From: Euglena gracilis
Lineage: Eukaryota > Euglenida > Euglenophyceae > Euglenales
Direction of reading: 5' to 3'
Assembly (NCBI GenBank): GCA_039621445.1
Contig: CP154956.1
Coordinates: 22,300,001-22,364,000 of the forward strand
Length of the DNA stretch: 64,000 nucleotides
Shown: one piece after another, positions 20,247 to 30,528 of the stretch
Position numbering within the stretch: the stretch's first letter is position 1
Layout: every line of letters begins with the position of its first letter
Made by a program: the position numbers and the translations under genes
Notes under the pieces: generated by a model
What the model saw: the letters and a program-made list of their open reading frames with translations, nothing else
Told to the model about the DNA's origin: nothing
Database searches by the model: none

Positions 20247-21897
20247 GGAAGTCGGATATGCCAGACGAAACCACCGACAAATGCTTCTGCAAATGCAGCC
20301 GTTCCAATGGAGAGCATGGGTGTCCTATGCTCAGGAAATCTACAATTTATTCAACCCAAAACAACAACTCCAACTCCCACAAGAATACCTCCCTCTTCGA
20401 CCTGAATGGGACGAGGATGTAAAACGGAAGTACATCAAACGCCTGTTTGGCGAAACTCTCCGAAGAGAGGACTTTGCCCCATTTTTCAAGGGCAAACGTA
20501 CAAATAAGGATGGGTTGGCCATCCCAATACTGGACTGGGTTCCTCGCGGATCGGGAGGAAACAAGTTTGTCGGATGGCAAAACTTTCGTCTGCGACCACG
20601 TATAAATCTCCCTGATCCCCAACCGGCAGAGTCAGACGCAGCACAGTCTGCAGTTGAACAACCTCCAACGGCTGCATCATCTACAACGTCAACAGCCAAA
20701 GCAGCAGCGAAGCCTGTAACCAAACGTTCGGAAGAACGTTTGCCACAACCTCCACCTACACCTACCATGTCTGTGGAACACACTCCCGTACACCCTTCAG
20801 ACTCTTCGTCCGTTTCCTCTTCTGGGTCATCCAGCGATGAAGAAATGGAAGAAGGGACAGACAATGAACAGAGTACACGCTCCGTCTCCTCCGCGTCTGT
20901 GGAGTCTGAACCGGAAGATACCGGCGTACAACATGCTCTAAGGGCCGAAGTGCCAGCTACAACGCCTGCTCAAACACGACCACAAACACCATTGCCAGAC
21001 GCGGAACCTGACGCGCCTGCAGAATTTACAATAGCCGAAGTGCCTGCAGACTCCACAACGGCCGTATCGCCTTCGGCAGACGTGGTTCCAGCTACTCCTG
21101 CACATGCGGAAGCTGGACAGGAAGCAACTGATGCTGAGATAATCGCATTTCGCGAACTGATCACAAGGCAACAACAGGAAGGCATCGAAAGATACCAAGA
21201 CCCCGACGACTTTATACTCATACCACAACAAGTTGGACGCGCTGCCGAGCGCGTCCTCGGAAGCGTCCGAAGTGGCGTAGCCTCGATGGTTGCAATGGTG
21301 CGATCGTGGTCGTCCTCTTCAGCGCGAAGTCCCCGTGACACGGGACTTGGCGAAAAAATCACAGAAGAAGCTACGGCTTCCACCACAGCACTGGCAGCAG
21401 CCGCGGCCAGTTCTACTCCTGATGTCCAAACACCCGGAGTGGTGACAATCACGGAATCGACTACAGTCGAAACAACACCACCACATAATATAACACCCGT
21501 AGTGGTACACACACCTGAACAGGTGGTACCGACGGCTCCTGACGTACCACCTACCACCAAACCCACGGTCAAACCTGCTCCAGAGTCTCCTGCAGAACGC
21601 CCCCTGCCGCCACAGCGGAAAGAAGAAGGCAGTAAGGCTAAGGCTAAACCACAGCCTGCAGAACCGTGCAAACCTGCTGAAAGACACGAGCCAAAAGCAC
21701 CTCCACCTGGGAGTGGTAGCAAATCAGGAAAGCGGGAGAAGGCCCCAGCTGCTACCACACCAGCACCAACATATACTGAAGTGGCCGGGAAAACCAGGGT
21801 CAATTCTACCCTCCGAGGTAGAACTCGACAAGATACAACGTCTTATACCTCGCAAGAGGAAAACATGCCAGTTGACGATAATGCCACCCTTTGGTAA
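20119..21897 (+). pseudogene. ORF4 of element B, long Pro/Ala/Thr-rich region
   Basis: A 592-codon frame. The first ~150 residues look globular (QWRAWVSYAQEIYNLFNP, LRREDFAPFFKGKRTN, GNKFVGWQNFRLRPRINLP). The rest is a low-complexity Pro/Ala/Thr/Ser/Glu stretch with short acidic patches and then Lys-rich ends, probably disordered. It ends at TAA (21895-21897), after which the same frame stays open, so the stop is probably a decay mutation inside a longer gene. Confidence 0.5.
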
Positions 21898-22885
21898 GAG
21901 GACATTATCTCCAACCTGCCAAGCGTCGAAGAACGCATTGCCACGATACAACCAGCCCGCGAACAAAGAATTTTGTTCAACAAGTGGATCGAACCCCTGT
22001 TCTTCAACGACGAGAAGCCTAACTACTATGTTCGCCATATCTGGCGGTTCTACAACGCCAGATCACCAAGAGTGTTTGCCCAATACCTTTGGGAAACATT
22101 CCTTTTTGACAGTCGGCCGAATGGTCAAACAACGTGGCTCTGTACTGTTTGTCACAACATTCGTAACAGCATGCCAGCTGTGCATGTCTGTTATGCCGAC
22201 AACAAACGGAAAATTTTTCACAACAATGAGTTCGTTCCAAATACAGCCGCTTTTATTTGCGGTGATTGCATCCTTGCCTGGAGAAAAGTGAACAACTTCC
22301 GGTGGTAGGAAGAGGACAGACACCATGACGTACCAGTTTTCTGTGTCAACTGCTTACGGGCAGACGTATGGTTGCCTGCAGATGGCGGAAATCTCAATAT
22401 CGTACCCGGAAGCGAGGACGTTCTGGATGATTTACGGAATTTCTACAAAACAAAGCGACAAATGTACCAACACAAAAGCTTCAAGAAAGCTGAGGCTTTT
22501 GACCGCGGCGGAATCACCTTTGACTTCCAAACTGATTCCGGCGGAATAGGACTTGCTGTGGAATGTAGAAAAGGGAAAATTGCCCCTACTCTTCAATGAT
22601 GACGGCCGGAAACGAGTCATTTACCCACTCTTTACAAAGCCTTCAACAGTTTCTGAAACCACGCAACAATGGTTATTGCCTGACTATCCACCTGAACGAC
22701 ATGGGTACGAACATTATTCAGAATGGGTTGGTACCATTCTGAAACCACACATAGCCCGCTGTGCCTGTGCATCCTGCGCGCACAACTCTGATTTCAACGC
22801 TCCACTAGACTTACGCCCAACTGAAATGACCTTGGTACAAGACCCACACATGGTTGAGTACTTCAAGGAAACCCGCAAACGTTGA
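21898..22885 (+). pseudogene. ORF4 of element B, C-terminal zinc-ribbon-like part
   Basis: The frame continues from the previous part past TAA, then past TAG at 22306-22308, and shifts once near 22560. Paired cysteines recur: TTWLCTVCHNIR, AAFICGDCILAW, VPVFCVNCLRADVW and ARCACASCAHN. These look like treble-clef or zinc-ribbon halves and suggest a nucleic-acid-binding or protein-docking tail. The final stop is TGA at 22883-22885. The function is unknown, and the cysteine pairs are the only firm clue. Confidence 0.5.
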
Positions 22886-23229
22886 GGGTTTCCTGCCTCA
22901 TACAAGCAGCTACGGCTGAAATGGGCGTAGTCCCACATAATGACTGAAGTCTCGAGCGCAAATACGCACTTCATCATCGCGTTCAACACCGTTTCAAGAC
23001 ACAATGGCGGAATCGCCTTAAGTTCGGTCGATAACACGTTGATCGCGAAGATTCAAGACCACAAAGACACTACGGTGTCAAGTAAGAAGACGCACAAAGC
23101 ACAGCATGCGCGCCAGAATTCTTTTGCGCTTTGTGCGCCAAACGCGGTAACCGTAATTGTGAACCAGACAATGGTATCCTGGTACTATCTCCCTGAACCT
23201 GGGACTGTGCCTGGCATCCCAACTGGCCC
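22886..23229. other. Junction sequence between elements B and C
   Basis: These 344 bp follow the last ORF4 stop and end abruptly where Gag homology of element C starts. There is no LTR, primer site or polypurine tract here, so C lacks its 5' end. A short CxxC phrase (CALCAKRGNRNC, around 23130-23165) may be a leftover of ORF4. No gene is called. Confidence 0.5.
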
Positions 23230-26200
23230 ACTACAACAGCAATTTCGACACATCGAATCATGTATCCAAAATTGCGTCAAAACACTAAACCAAGTCCTAC
23301 AATTTGATGAAGACAGTCACAAGGCAGTTTTCGGCAAGCTGGCCTTCCTTTTGGCAATTCATCCAAGAATTTGGACAATTTTGACAAAGGAATTTTAATT
23401 CCACTACAATGGACCTTCAGAACCTCCACCAAGGTTTTGACGCATTTTTGCGCAACACCTTGGTACAAAACTTCCAACAAGTACAAGAGACCCTCCACAC
23501 CGGGGAATCGCGAAATAATGCAAAATTTTCACATTTAGAACAAAATCTACGACAATTGTTCACACAACTGGAAAACTTTTCTTATACAAAGCAAGAGATG
23601 CAGTCCCGCCTACAACAACAGGATAAAGCGCCTACGGGTGCAGAACTTGGCTCATATGTCTCATATGAGCACTTCTCAACCATGTCCAATGTTGTACAAC
23701 AGTCCCAAGAACGCATTTTGCGTTTGGGTGATGAAAACGCGAGTTTTCATCAAAATTTTGCACAAATACGCGAAAACTATGCACAAAGAGCTTTTGCTCA
23801 ACAACTGGAAGAGCGGATTGCTCGTTTGGAACAGACTTCCTGCAAATGCGGTGAAGTTTCCCACAATTTGACCACATTGCACACTCAAGTGGCGGAAATC
23901 GTGCATCGCAAGATCTCCTCATGAAAAGTGGCAAACGGCATACAAAATCTTGAAACTGCTTCCAACGCATTACAAACCGCTACGGCGGAACTCCAATCGC
24001 GCGATGCAGTTATTCTTAGCTTACAAACCGCGAATGCTGAACTCCAAGTCCGAGAAACGGTCATAACTACTATCCAAACCGCGAACGCGGACCTCCAAAT
24101 TGCGTTTGCAGACCTGAAAACCGCTTTTGCGGATGTTTCGGGACTACAAACTGCATTTGGGGACTTACAACGCCGCTTTGCGGAAACTTCCACCAAAAAT
24201 CCCAGTATGCGAGTATTATGATCCACTGTAACCGATTTGCACAATCAGTTACAAGCGGATGTGAACAAAATCGATTCCGCGTTTGCAGATTTGCACAAAC
24301 GGTGCAACGGTATTCAAAAGTCAATTCCGGATATCACCGGCATTGACCCCGCACTTGAGGATTTGAATTCCCAACACAAAAACCTTAAAATCCACCACTT
24401 CCCATTTACCAAAACGCGTACAAACACTTTCTACAACGATCTCCGGACTCCAACCATCCTCGGATGGACAAACGGTTCGCGAAGTCGATCTACCCCTTGA
24501 TTTTCGCACATTTTACGACCAAATGCTTGCGAAAAATAAGGAAAACTTACAACAATTTTGTGAAACCTTGACGAGGACCGAAAATTCGTGTCACCCAACA
24601 AGTTCTCACACTAAAACAACACATTTCGGTGTTGGAGAACCGACTTTCTACAATGATGGATAACAAAACCGATGAAAATGCGGTAGGGGTTCCCCAACCC
24701 AGGTTGGGTACCACAACCCCACAAACCGAGAATCGGTTGAACGCCCTTACAACCGCAATGGAAACTTTGGTTAAGCGGGTCCAATTCTTGGACACCACTG
24801 TCCCAAAGCTTTCAGGGGATTTTGACTCCATTGTTGACCAACTACCACTTTTGGATGAGTTACCCTCATACCGCAAACGTATTTAGCGTTTGCAGGGTGA
24901 TGTTGAACGAATTTAAGACCTTTTCCAAGTGGTTGGCTCATTGGAACAAAGTATCCAAGATTTTGCATTGAGTTTGGATGAGATTCATGCAAAATCCGCA
25001 ACCCCCCACACTTTGCCCCTGAAAACTGTGTTTTCGGTGGTCAAAATGCAACTTCCAGCTCACAACGTGCTTTTCGCGCATCAACCGAAGCATCTTCGGA
25101 TGCCCTACGTCCAACTCGCGACTTTCTGCATCACATTCGCGATTCGTTGGATGCTAATCCTTCCAAAAGCGCAGTATGCGCACCGCTACAAGCATCTTCG
25201 GATGCGCATGCCCTACAAGCACCTACGGATGCACATGATCATGAACATGCATGCTTGCAATCGCCATTACAATCGCCCGTTTATACCACAACTTAAGATT
25301 CCCCACCCTAAGGGTGAATCTTCGGATTATGAACCGGTTTTTACCACAAAAGCCGCAAATCCTCCGGTTTTACAACAAGAAATTCGCAAATCTGGACTGA
25401 TTCGCGGTATGAGCCATACCCCTACCCCGGGTATTGGCCATGGATCGCGAATGCGAAACACGGAATTTACCGCGGTTCCCCGATTAGCGGGTGAACAACG
25501 GGATTCCTACCCCCCTGGTATGTTACCACACCCCGAATCACGGAATCGCGACCGTCCACAATCCGAATCGCGGAATCGCGAAACACAACAACACAATTCG
25601 CGGAACTGCGATGTACCAAATACCCATGGTACCTACGGTACCATGATACCAATCTAGATGTGCATTCGTACATCCCACCACAACAAACCCACAATAACAA
25701 TTACGATGGAAATCGCGGCCCACAACGCGATTTCAAAGGTAACATTACAATTGCCAACAAGGTAAAGCCACAATGGGACGGAGGTCCCACAACTTGAAAA
25801 CAATTTTGGCGCGACTGGACGTACTACTGGGACTTGAAGGGTCCAACCCAAGATGGGAACCCTGAGGTAATCAAGATGGAATTCATTGATTGCCTCCCCA
25901 AGGAAAAAAAAGAGCGCGCCCGAAAACTTGTGATCCGGAATCGGATTACTTTTGATGAACTGGCTGAGCAATATGCGTCAACCTGTTCAAGCATAATTTC
26001 GCGAATTACGCTGGAGAAGAAATGGCGGCAATTCGCGCCCAGTGACCGAAAATGGAAGTCAATCGACCTTTGGTATTCCAAATGGTTGGGATTGGCTTCT
26101 GAGGTTGATGAATTGGGAGATAACCAAATGAAAGAACAATTCGATGCGGTTCTCCTCCATTTCATTCCTACAATTATCTAGGACATCCACCGCGAGGAAC

Positions 26201-26550
26201 TCGCGGACAACAAACTCACACTTGAACAACGATGGAACTATGTTTCCAAGCAAATGAAACTCTCACAACTTTTGAGAAAGATAGGGTGGTGGGCTCACAC
26301 CCACAACCTCACCGCTGGTCTCCCTAGCGGTACGGTAAGTGCCCTACAAAAGACTTCTTCTCCAAAATCCCTACGGGGATACGGTAAACAACAAACTCCC
26401 CAAGGAGAGGAACAAAAACGCGCTATCCGCGCTCATCTGACCAATCTTCTGACAAAACTTGCTTTTTGTGCAACAAAGCGGGGCATACGTCCTGTGACTG
26501 CCCCCACCCTGATACGTGAAAGCGGTATCAGAGTCCAAGGGGTTCGCGAA
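23230..26550 (+). pseudogene. Element C Gag remnant
   Basis: Parallels the Gag of B nearly base for base, with coiled-coil stretches (LQNLHQGFDAFLRNTL, QTANAELQVRETVI), a Pro/Asn-rich linker, a capsid-like block at 25800-26170, and a CCHC region in a shifted frame around 26455-26500. Stops include TAA at 24914-24916 (TCG in B) and TGA at 25795-25797, where A has TGG and B has TAG. The 5' ~150 codons are missing. Not functional. Confidence 0.87.
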
Positions 26551-28965
26551 ACGATAAAGTGTTGTGGACATATTCTTAACAACGGACAAGGGAGAGCATC
26601 TCCAAGCAAACTTGATGCTATAAAGAAGTGGACACCTGAAAACATCAAGACGATCACCCAGTTAAAAGGATTTTTGGGTTTAGCGCAGTATTACGCGATT
26701 TACGTGAAGGATTTTGCGAAAATCGCGGTACCACTGACGCGACAACTCAAAAATCGCGCTCCTGACAATACAAAGATACAATGGGATGACACAATGCGAG
26801 AATCGCTAACGACAGTTAAACAACTGATGTTGGACAGCGTTGTACTTGACATTGCCGACCCGTACAAACCATACGCACTGGAGGTCGACAGCAGCGACTA
26901 TGCTGTCAGCGGTGTTTTGAGCCAACATAACTCGTCCAACGAACTGTGACCTGTAGCGTTCTTCAGCAGAAAGCTACAAGGTGAAGACGGAAAAGGACAA
27001 GTCAAATGGAGCATACGAGAAAAGGAGACCTATGCCAGTGTCATTAGCCTACAAAAATTCCGAAGTTGGATCGCCAGTTCACTCGTACAAATACTAGTGC
27101 TGACAGACCATGAGTCTCTCCAACGCTGGTACACCGAATACTTGAACAAAGCCATGTCCTCAGTTGGCCAAAGATGCCGATGGCACGAATTTTTGAGTCA
27201 ATTCAACCTGGTGGTAGTTTATACACCAGGTCATACTCAAAAGGTCGCAGAAACACTCTCCCATGCACCCTGGCATTACCCTGGTTACCCTGACGATGGT
27301 GGTGCCACAATCCACGGAATTCGCGAAGCCGACGAATACGCAAGGCACGCAGACGCCGCTGACAACCTACTTGACAATTTTCCCGTCTCGCGGATTTGGC
27401 GGCGGATTCCGGTAGCCCCCGTAGGGGAAAAAGACAACGCGGCAGAATGCCGGGCCCCCGCCGAGTTACGCAATCATATTTCTCCATCCGCTCTCCATTT
27501 TCGAGAACGGGATTATTCCAAGGATGATTTTTACAATGATGTCGTACAAAGATTGTGTAATGGTGAATTGGTTGAGAATTATACCTTATCACCTTTACGT
27601 TTGATTTTTGGAATGATACTGGAAACAAGTACTGCATACCCTGTGACTTTGGGGACGACGTACTTTTATGTTATCACAACCAAGGTCACCCTGAGGCCCC
27701 CAAACTTCTTTCTTTGGTGGGTCGCAGGTATTGTACAACCCCGACCGAAAAAGACTTGTACAAGCGCTGTTTACAAATTTCGCAACGGTGCCAAATTTGT
27801 CAAGCTGTGAAACCGCGCAGAGGTACCCCACCTTGGTACGATGGACTTCTTCCCCGTACCAAATGACAATTTTACATCCCTCTGCGTGGATTTTCAGGGA
27901 AACTTGAAACTTGCAACGGAACAGAAGAATAAATTTACCTATCACACATTCCTGTTGTCGTCTGTCGGCTGAGTGGGTACATTATAGGCATTCCATGCCA
28001 GAAAGCAGGGTTGACAGCACAAGTTTGGCACAAATGTTTTTAGAAAGATGCATGTGCCTCATGGGTTTACCGAATGAAATAGTGAGTGATCAAAGCCATT
28101 TGATTTCTTCGCGATTTAATACAACTCTTTGCGGTTTACTCGGAATACAGCAGCATTTTTCTATTATTTATCGTCCAAAAGGCAATGGTCGCGCTGAAGC
28201 GGCAGTGAAAGCTGTAGTCAACGTACTACGACTTTCACTGGCCGAATCGCACAATGCCTGGCTACAAGTATTACCCTGGTGTTTTTTTATGTTACGCCTT
28301 ACCGGGTCTGATATTACAATACTCACCGTACAAAATCGTCTTCGGACGAGACCCCCCAGCCATGGGCGACATTCCCGTCAGAACGACCCGCTCGTTCTGG
28401 CGTGAGTTGCGAAACATGGTTCTCTGAAGTAGAAACCTTGCGCACGGGTGTGCGGTAGCGCGTAGTCGCTGTACGTTTACAAAAACAAAGGCAATTTTTA
28501 CAGCAGTACAAATCACCGATATAAAACCCAGGTGAGCGCGTGTGGATTCGGAACACTAGAACCCGCATGCAATCCACGAAGTGGGACCCCCCTCTGGATT
28601 GGACCATGTGAGATCCTCGATCGGTTGGGTACAAGTGGGCGCTACAAAGTCGCTTTACCCAACGGTGTCGAGGATGTGCACATGGATGACTTCAAACCAT
28701 ACCTGACTCCACCAAAAGGTAAAGCCATACCCTGTCTCTACTTCAAACCACTGTCAAAACTGCCTGAGACAGATGATTCTGTCGTTGACAAAATTCTCGA
28801 CCACAAAGCAGACAGAGGTGTACATTACTGGAAAGTACGATGGAAAGGATATGGTCCCGAAGAGGACACCTGGGAACCAGCAACTAGTTTTGTTGGTTAC
28901 ATCTAACAAGACTGGAAGCTATGGAACAAACGAAACAATATTGACATTTCTGTAAATACCTTCTA
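26550..28965 (+). pseudogene. Element C RT thumb, RNase H, integrase and chromodomain remnant
   Basis: From KCCGHILNNGQ onward this is Pol: RNase H (LEVDSSDYAVS, LTDHES), the zinc finger in a shifted frame near 27690-27800, the integrase core with NEIVSDQSHLISS and GNGRAEAAVKA, and a chromodomain ([20 protein letters not shown]) at 28775-28900. A premature TAA at 28904-28906 replaces a Gln codon that the inverted copy in B still has as CAA. The ancestral stop, shared with A by position, is the TAA at 28963-28965. Several frameshifts interrupt the integrase. This copy shows that the integrase frameshift of A is not ancestral. Confidence 0.88.
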
Positions 28966-28981
28966 AGGGAGGATATACAAG

Positions 28982-30158
28982 ATGCCCAAGTTTTTGTCCA
29001 TAGCATTGACTTTTGACAAAATGTATAATGGGCGAATGCCAAACCATTTTGTCCCTAGCGAAGGATTTTTTGTTAAAGGACTACGGTCCTATACAACCCA
29101 TTTTTACACTTGGAGCTGCAATTGTGATTTTACAATTATTGCAAACATACAAATATTTTTGTGTTTGTTTACACTTGGTTGCATGCGTACAATGTTACCG
29201 TACAATGCCTTATTTCTCTGTTTCCCTACAGCTCAGCACTTGCTACTATCTGCCTTTTTTCTTCTTCAAGACGGATGCTGGAGGAAGGGGACCAGGTCCT
29301 CCATCCAACCGTATGTTCTCCCTGGACAACCTCCTACGGGAGTCCCCTCACCCACAACAAGCTGCTTCGGAAGCAACGCCCGCAGTGGCAAATCCCGCTG
29401 TGACTCAACATGCGGTTCCGCACGTTGCCCCACAACAAACTACACTTGGTGGCATACAATCTCAACCTATGATTCCACAACAAACGGAATCTGCCTATGA
29501 ACAGTTTGCAGTGCCGCAACCACGGCCCCCAAGGAGATATGATCTGGCCAGTAGCAGTAGCCAACGCGCTGCTTTTGCGGCGGTAGAACAACAGTACGTG
29601 GAGTATGAACAACGAAGTCGTAGTCGTTATTATCCCGCACAACCGCCACAAGGGCAGTATGCCACACAACCAGAACCTCCACAAAGGCAGTATGCCGCTC
29701 CCGTTCTGCTCGGTTCCCCAAGTACATGGGTGAACTGACAACGGCTTCAGCAGATACAATTTGTAACGCTCTGCGAAGTGCGCAGAGGACAGACCGGATC
29801 CCTTCATCCGAGTGACGTTGCATTCGTACTGCCGACATTTGCTTGCAATCGCCAACAAGCCTATCGCCACCTGGGACATGTGGTCCCAGAGTACGACAGC
29901 GGGTAGAATCTTCTTCAAACCCGGAGAATCCGGATTTCCAGACAACGTAACCCTCAGGGACCTGGGAGTCCTAGTTCCGCCTGTGCTCCGCGGAGTGCAC
30001 CCAGTGGGTGCTTACGCGGAACACATGCGCCGCTATACTCCTGAACTCACAGAAAGTGAGATAGGTGATGCCCAAATGCAGGAACCAATATACTTACCAC
30101 CACAACGTTTTTCCTCTCCCCCACGCATGCCACCTGCCCGGAACTGGGAGGCTGGTAT
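28982..30158 (+). pseudogene. Element C ORF4, 5' part
   Basis: Starts about 16 nt after the pol stop. A first open stretch (28982-29270) is hydrophobic and differs in frame from the conserved ORF4 protein, so it may be leader or intron rather than coding. The conserved frame runs from about 29270 (DAGGRGPGPPSN) through IQSQPMIPQQTESAYEQF to a TGA at 29736-29738, then resumes in another frame with LRDLGVLVPPVLRGVHPVG. Homology to B ends at about 30158 (PPARNWEAG), where the 5' end of element D begins. Confidence 0.65.
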
Positions 30159-30528
30159 TGTGAGTCAGGGGTGCTGAGTGCCCCAAACAACATAACCTAA
30201 CCCAACCCAACCGGATGACTCTGCAGTTAGGATTAGGAAAATCTTATTAGGAATTATTAGCATTGCTGACCCAATCTGTCTACACAGGGCTCTGTCTCTC
30301 TGTCACACTGTCAGTTTGAAGTTCAAGAATTGAATTACCTTGGTGGCAATTATCATTCTTACCTGGACATTTCGTGGTTCATTACATTGGTGCTGGATTT
30401 GGAATTGCTGAATTGCTTGTATTGTGCTATTGGTCTTGTGGATTTTTTTATCAAAAAGGAAAGGTGTGAGCGAACCAACCCACCTGTTTTCATCAAAAAA
30501 ACAAAAAAACCCACCAAAAACAAAGAAA
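30159..30528 (+). other. 5' region of element D (leader, possible LTR)
   Basis: Unlike element C before it and unlike the LTRs of A and B. 30159-30388 starts TGTGAGTCAG and ends TTCATTACA, followed after one base by TGGTGCTGGATTTGG, which could be a primer site for a tRNA other than initiator Met. Without a second copy this stays a suggestion. The open frame begins at 30424, but the first plausible Gag Met is at 30529 (MQFLKQAARG). Confidence 0.35.

Larger units (their letters stand above)
10579..22885 (+). mobile_element. Element B: decayed, internally deleted and rearranged chromovirus
   Basis: In order: 5' LTR (10579-11011), primer site, leader, broken Gag, a deletion that removes Gag's end, PR and most of RT, the RT thumb plus RNase H, an inverted INT/chromodomain segment (about 16151-17310), then the long extra frame ORF4. 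Gag and RNase H are clearly homologous to A. Frameshifts and stops occur throughout, so B is not autonomous. No 3' LTR was found before element C begins at about 23230, so the right limit given is the last ORF4 stop. Confidence 0.85.
23230..30158 (+). mobile_element. Element C: truncated second copy of the deleted chromovirus
   Basis: Starts inside Gag (equivalent to about 12072 in B), carries the same Gag-to-RT deletion as B, keeps RNase H, INT and chromodomain in normal orientation, and ends inside ORF4 (equivalent to about 18210 in B). Both ends are abrupt and have no LTR. B and C share the deletion but differ in individual stop codons, so they split after the deletion formed and then decayed independently. 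Confidence 0.85.

Noticed and set aside
21895-22308. A variant genetic code, because ORF4 continues in frame after TGG-TAA-GAG and TGG-TAG-GAA.
   Set aside because: In-frame stops in B and C replace Trp, Gln and Arg at different places by single transitions, so mutation explains them; Gag of A and D end normally.
30159-30388. 5' LTR of element D.
   Set aside because: The TG…CA ends and a possible primer site are suggestive, but no second copy was found after 40939; kept only as a possibility in the feature entry.
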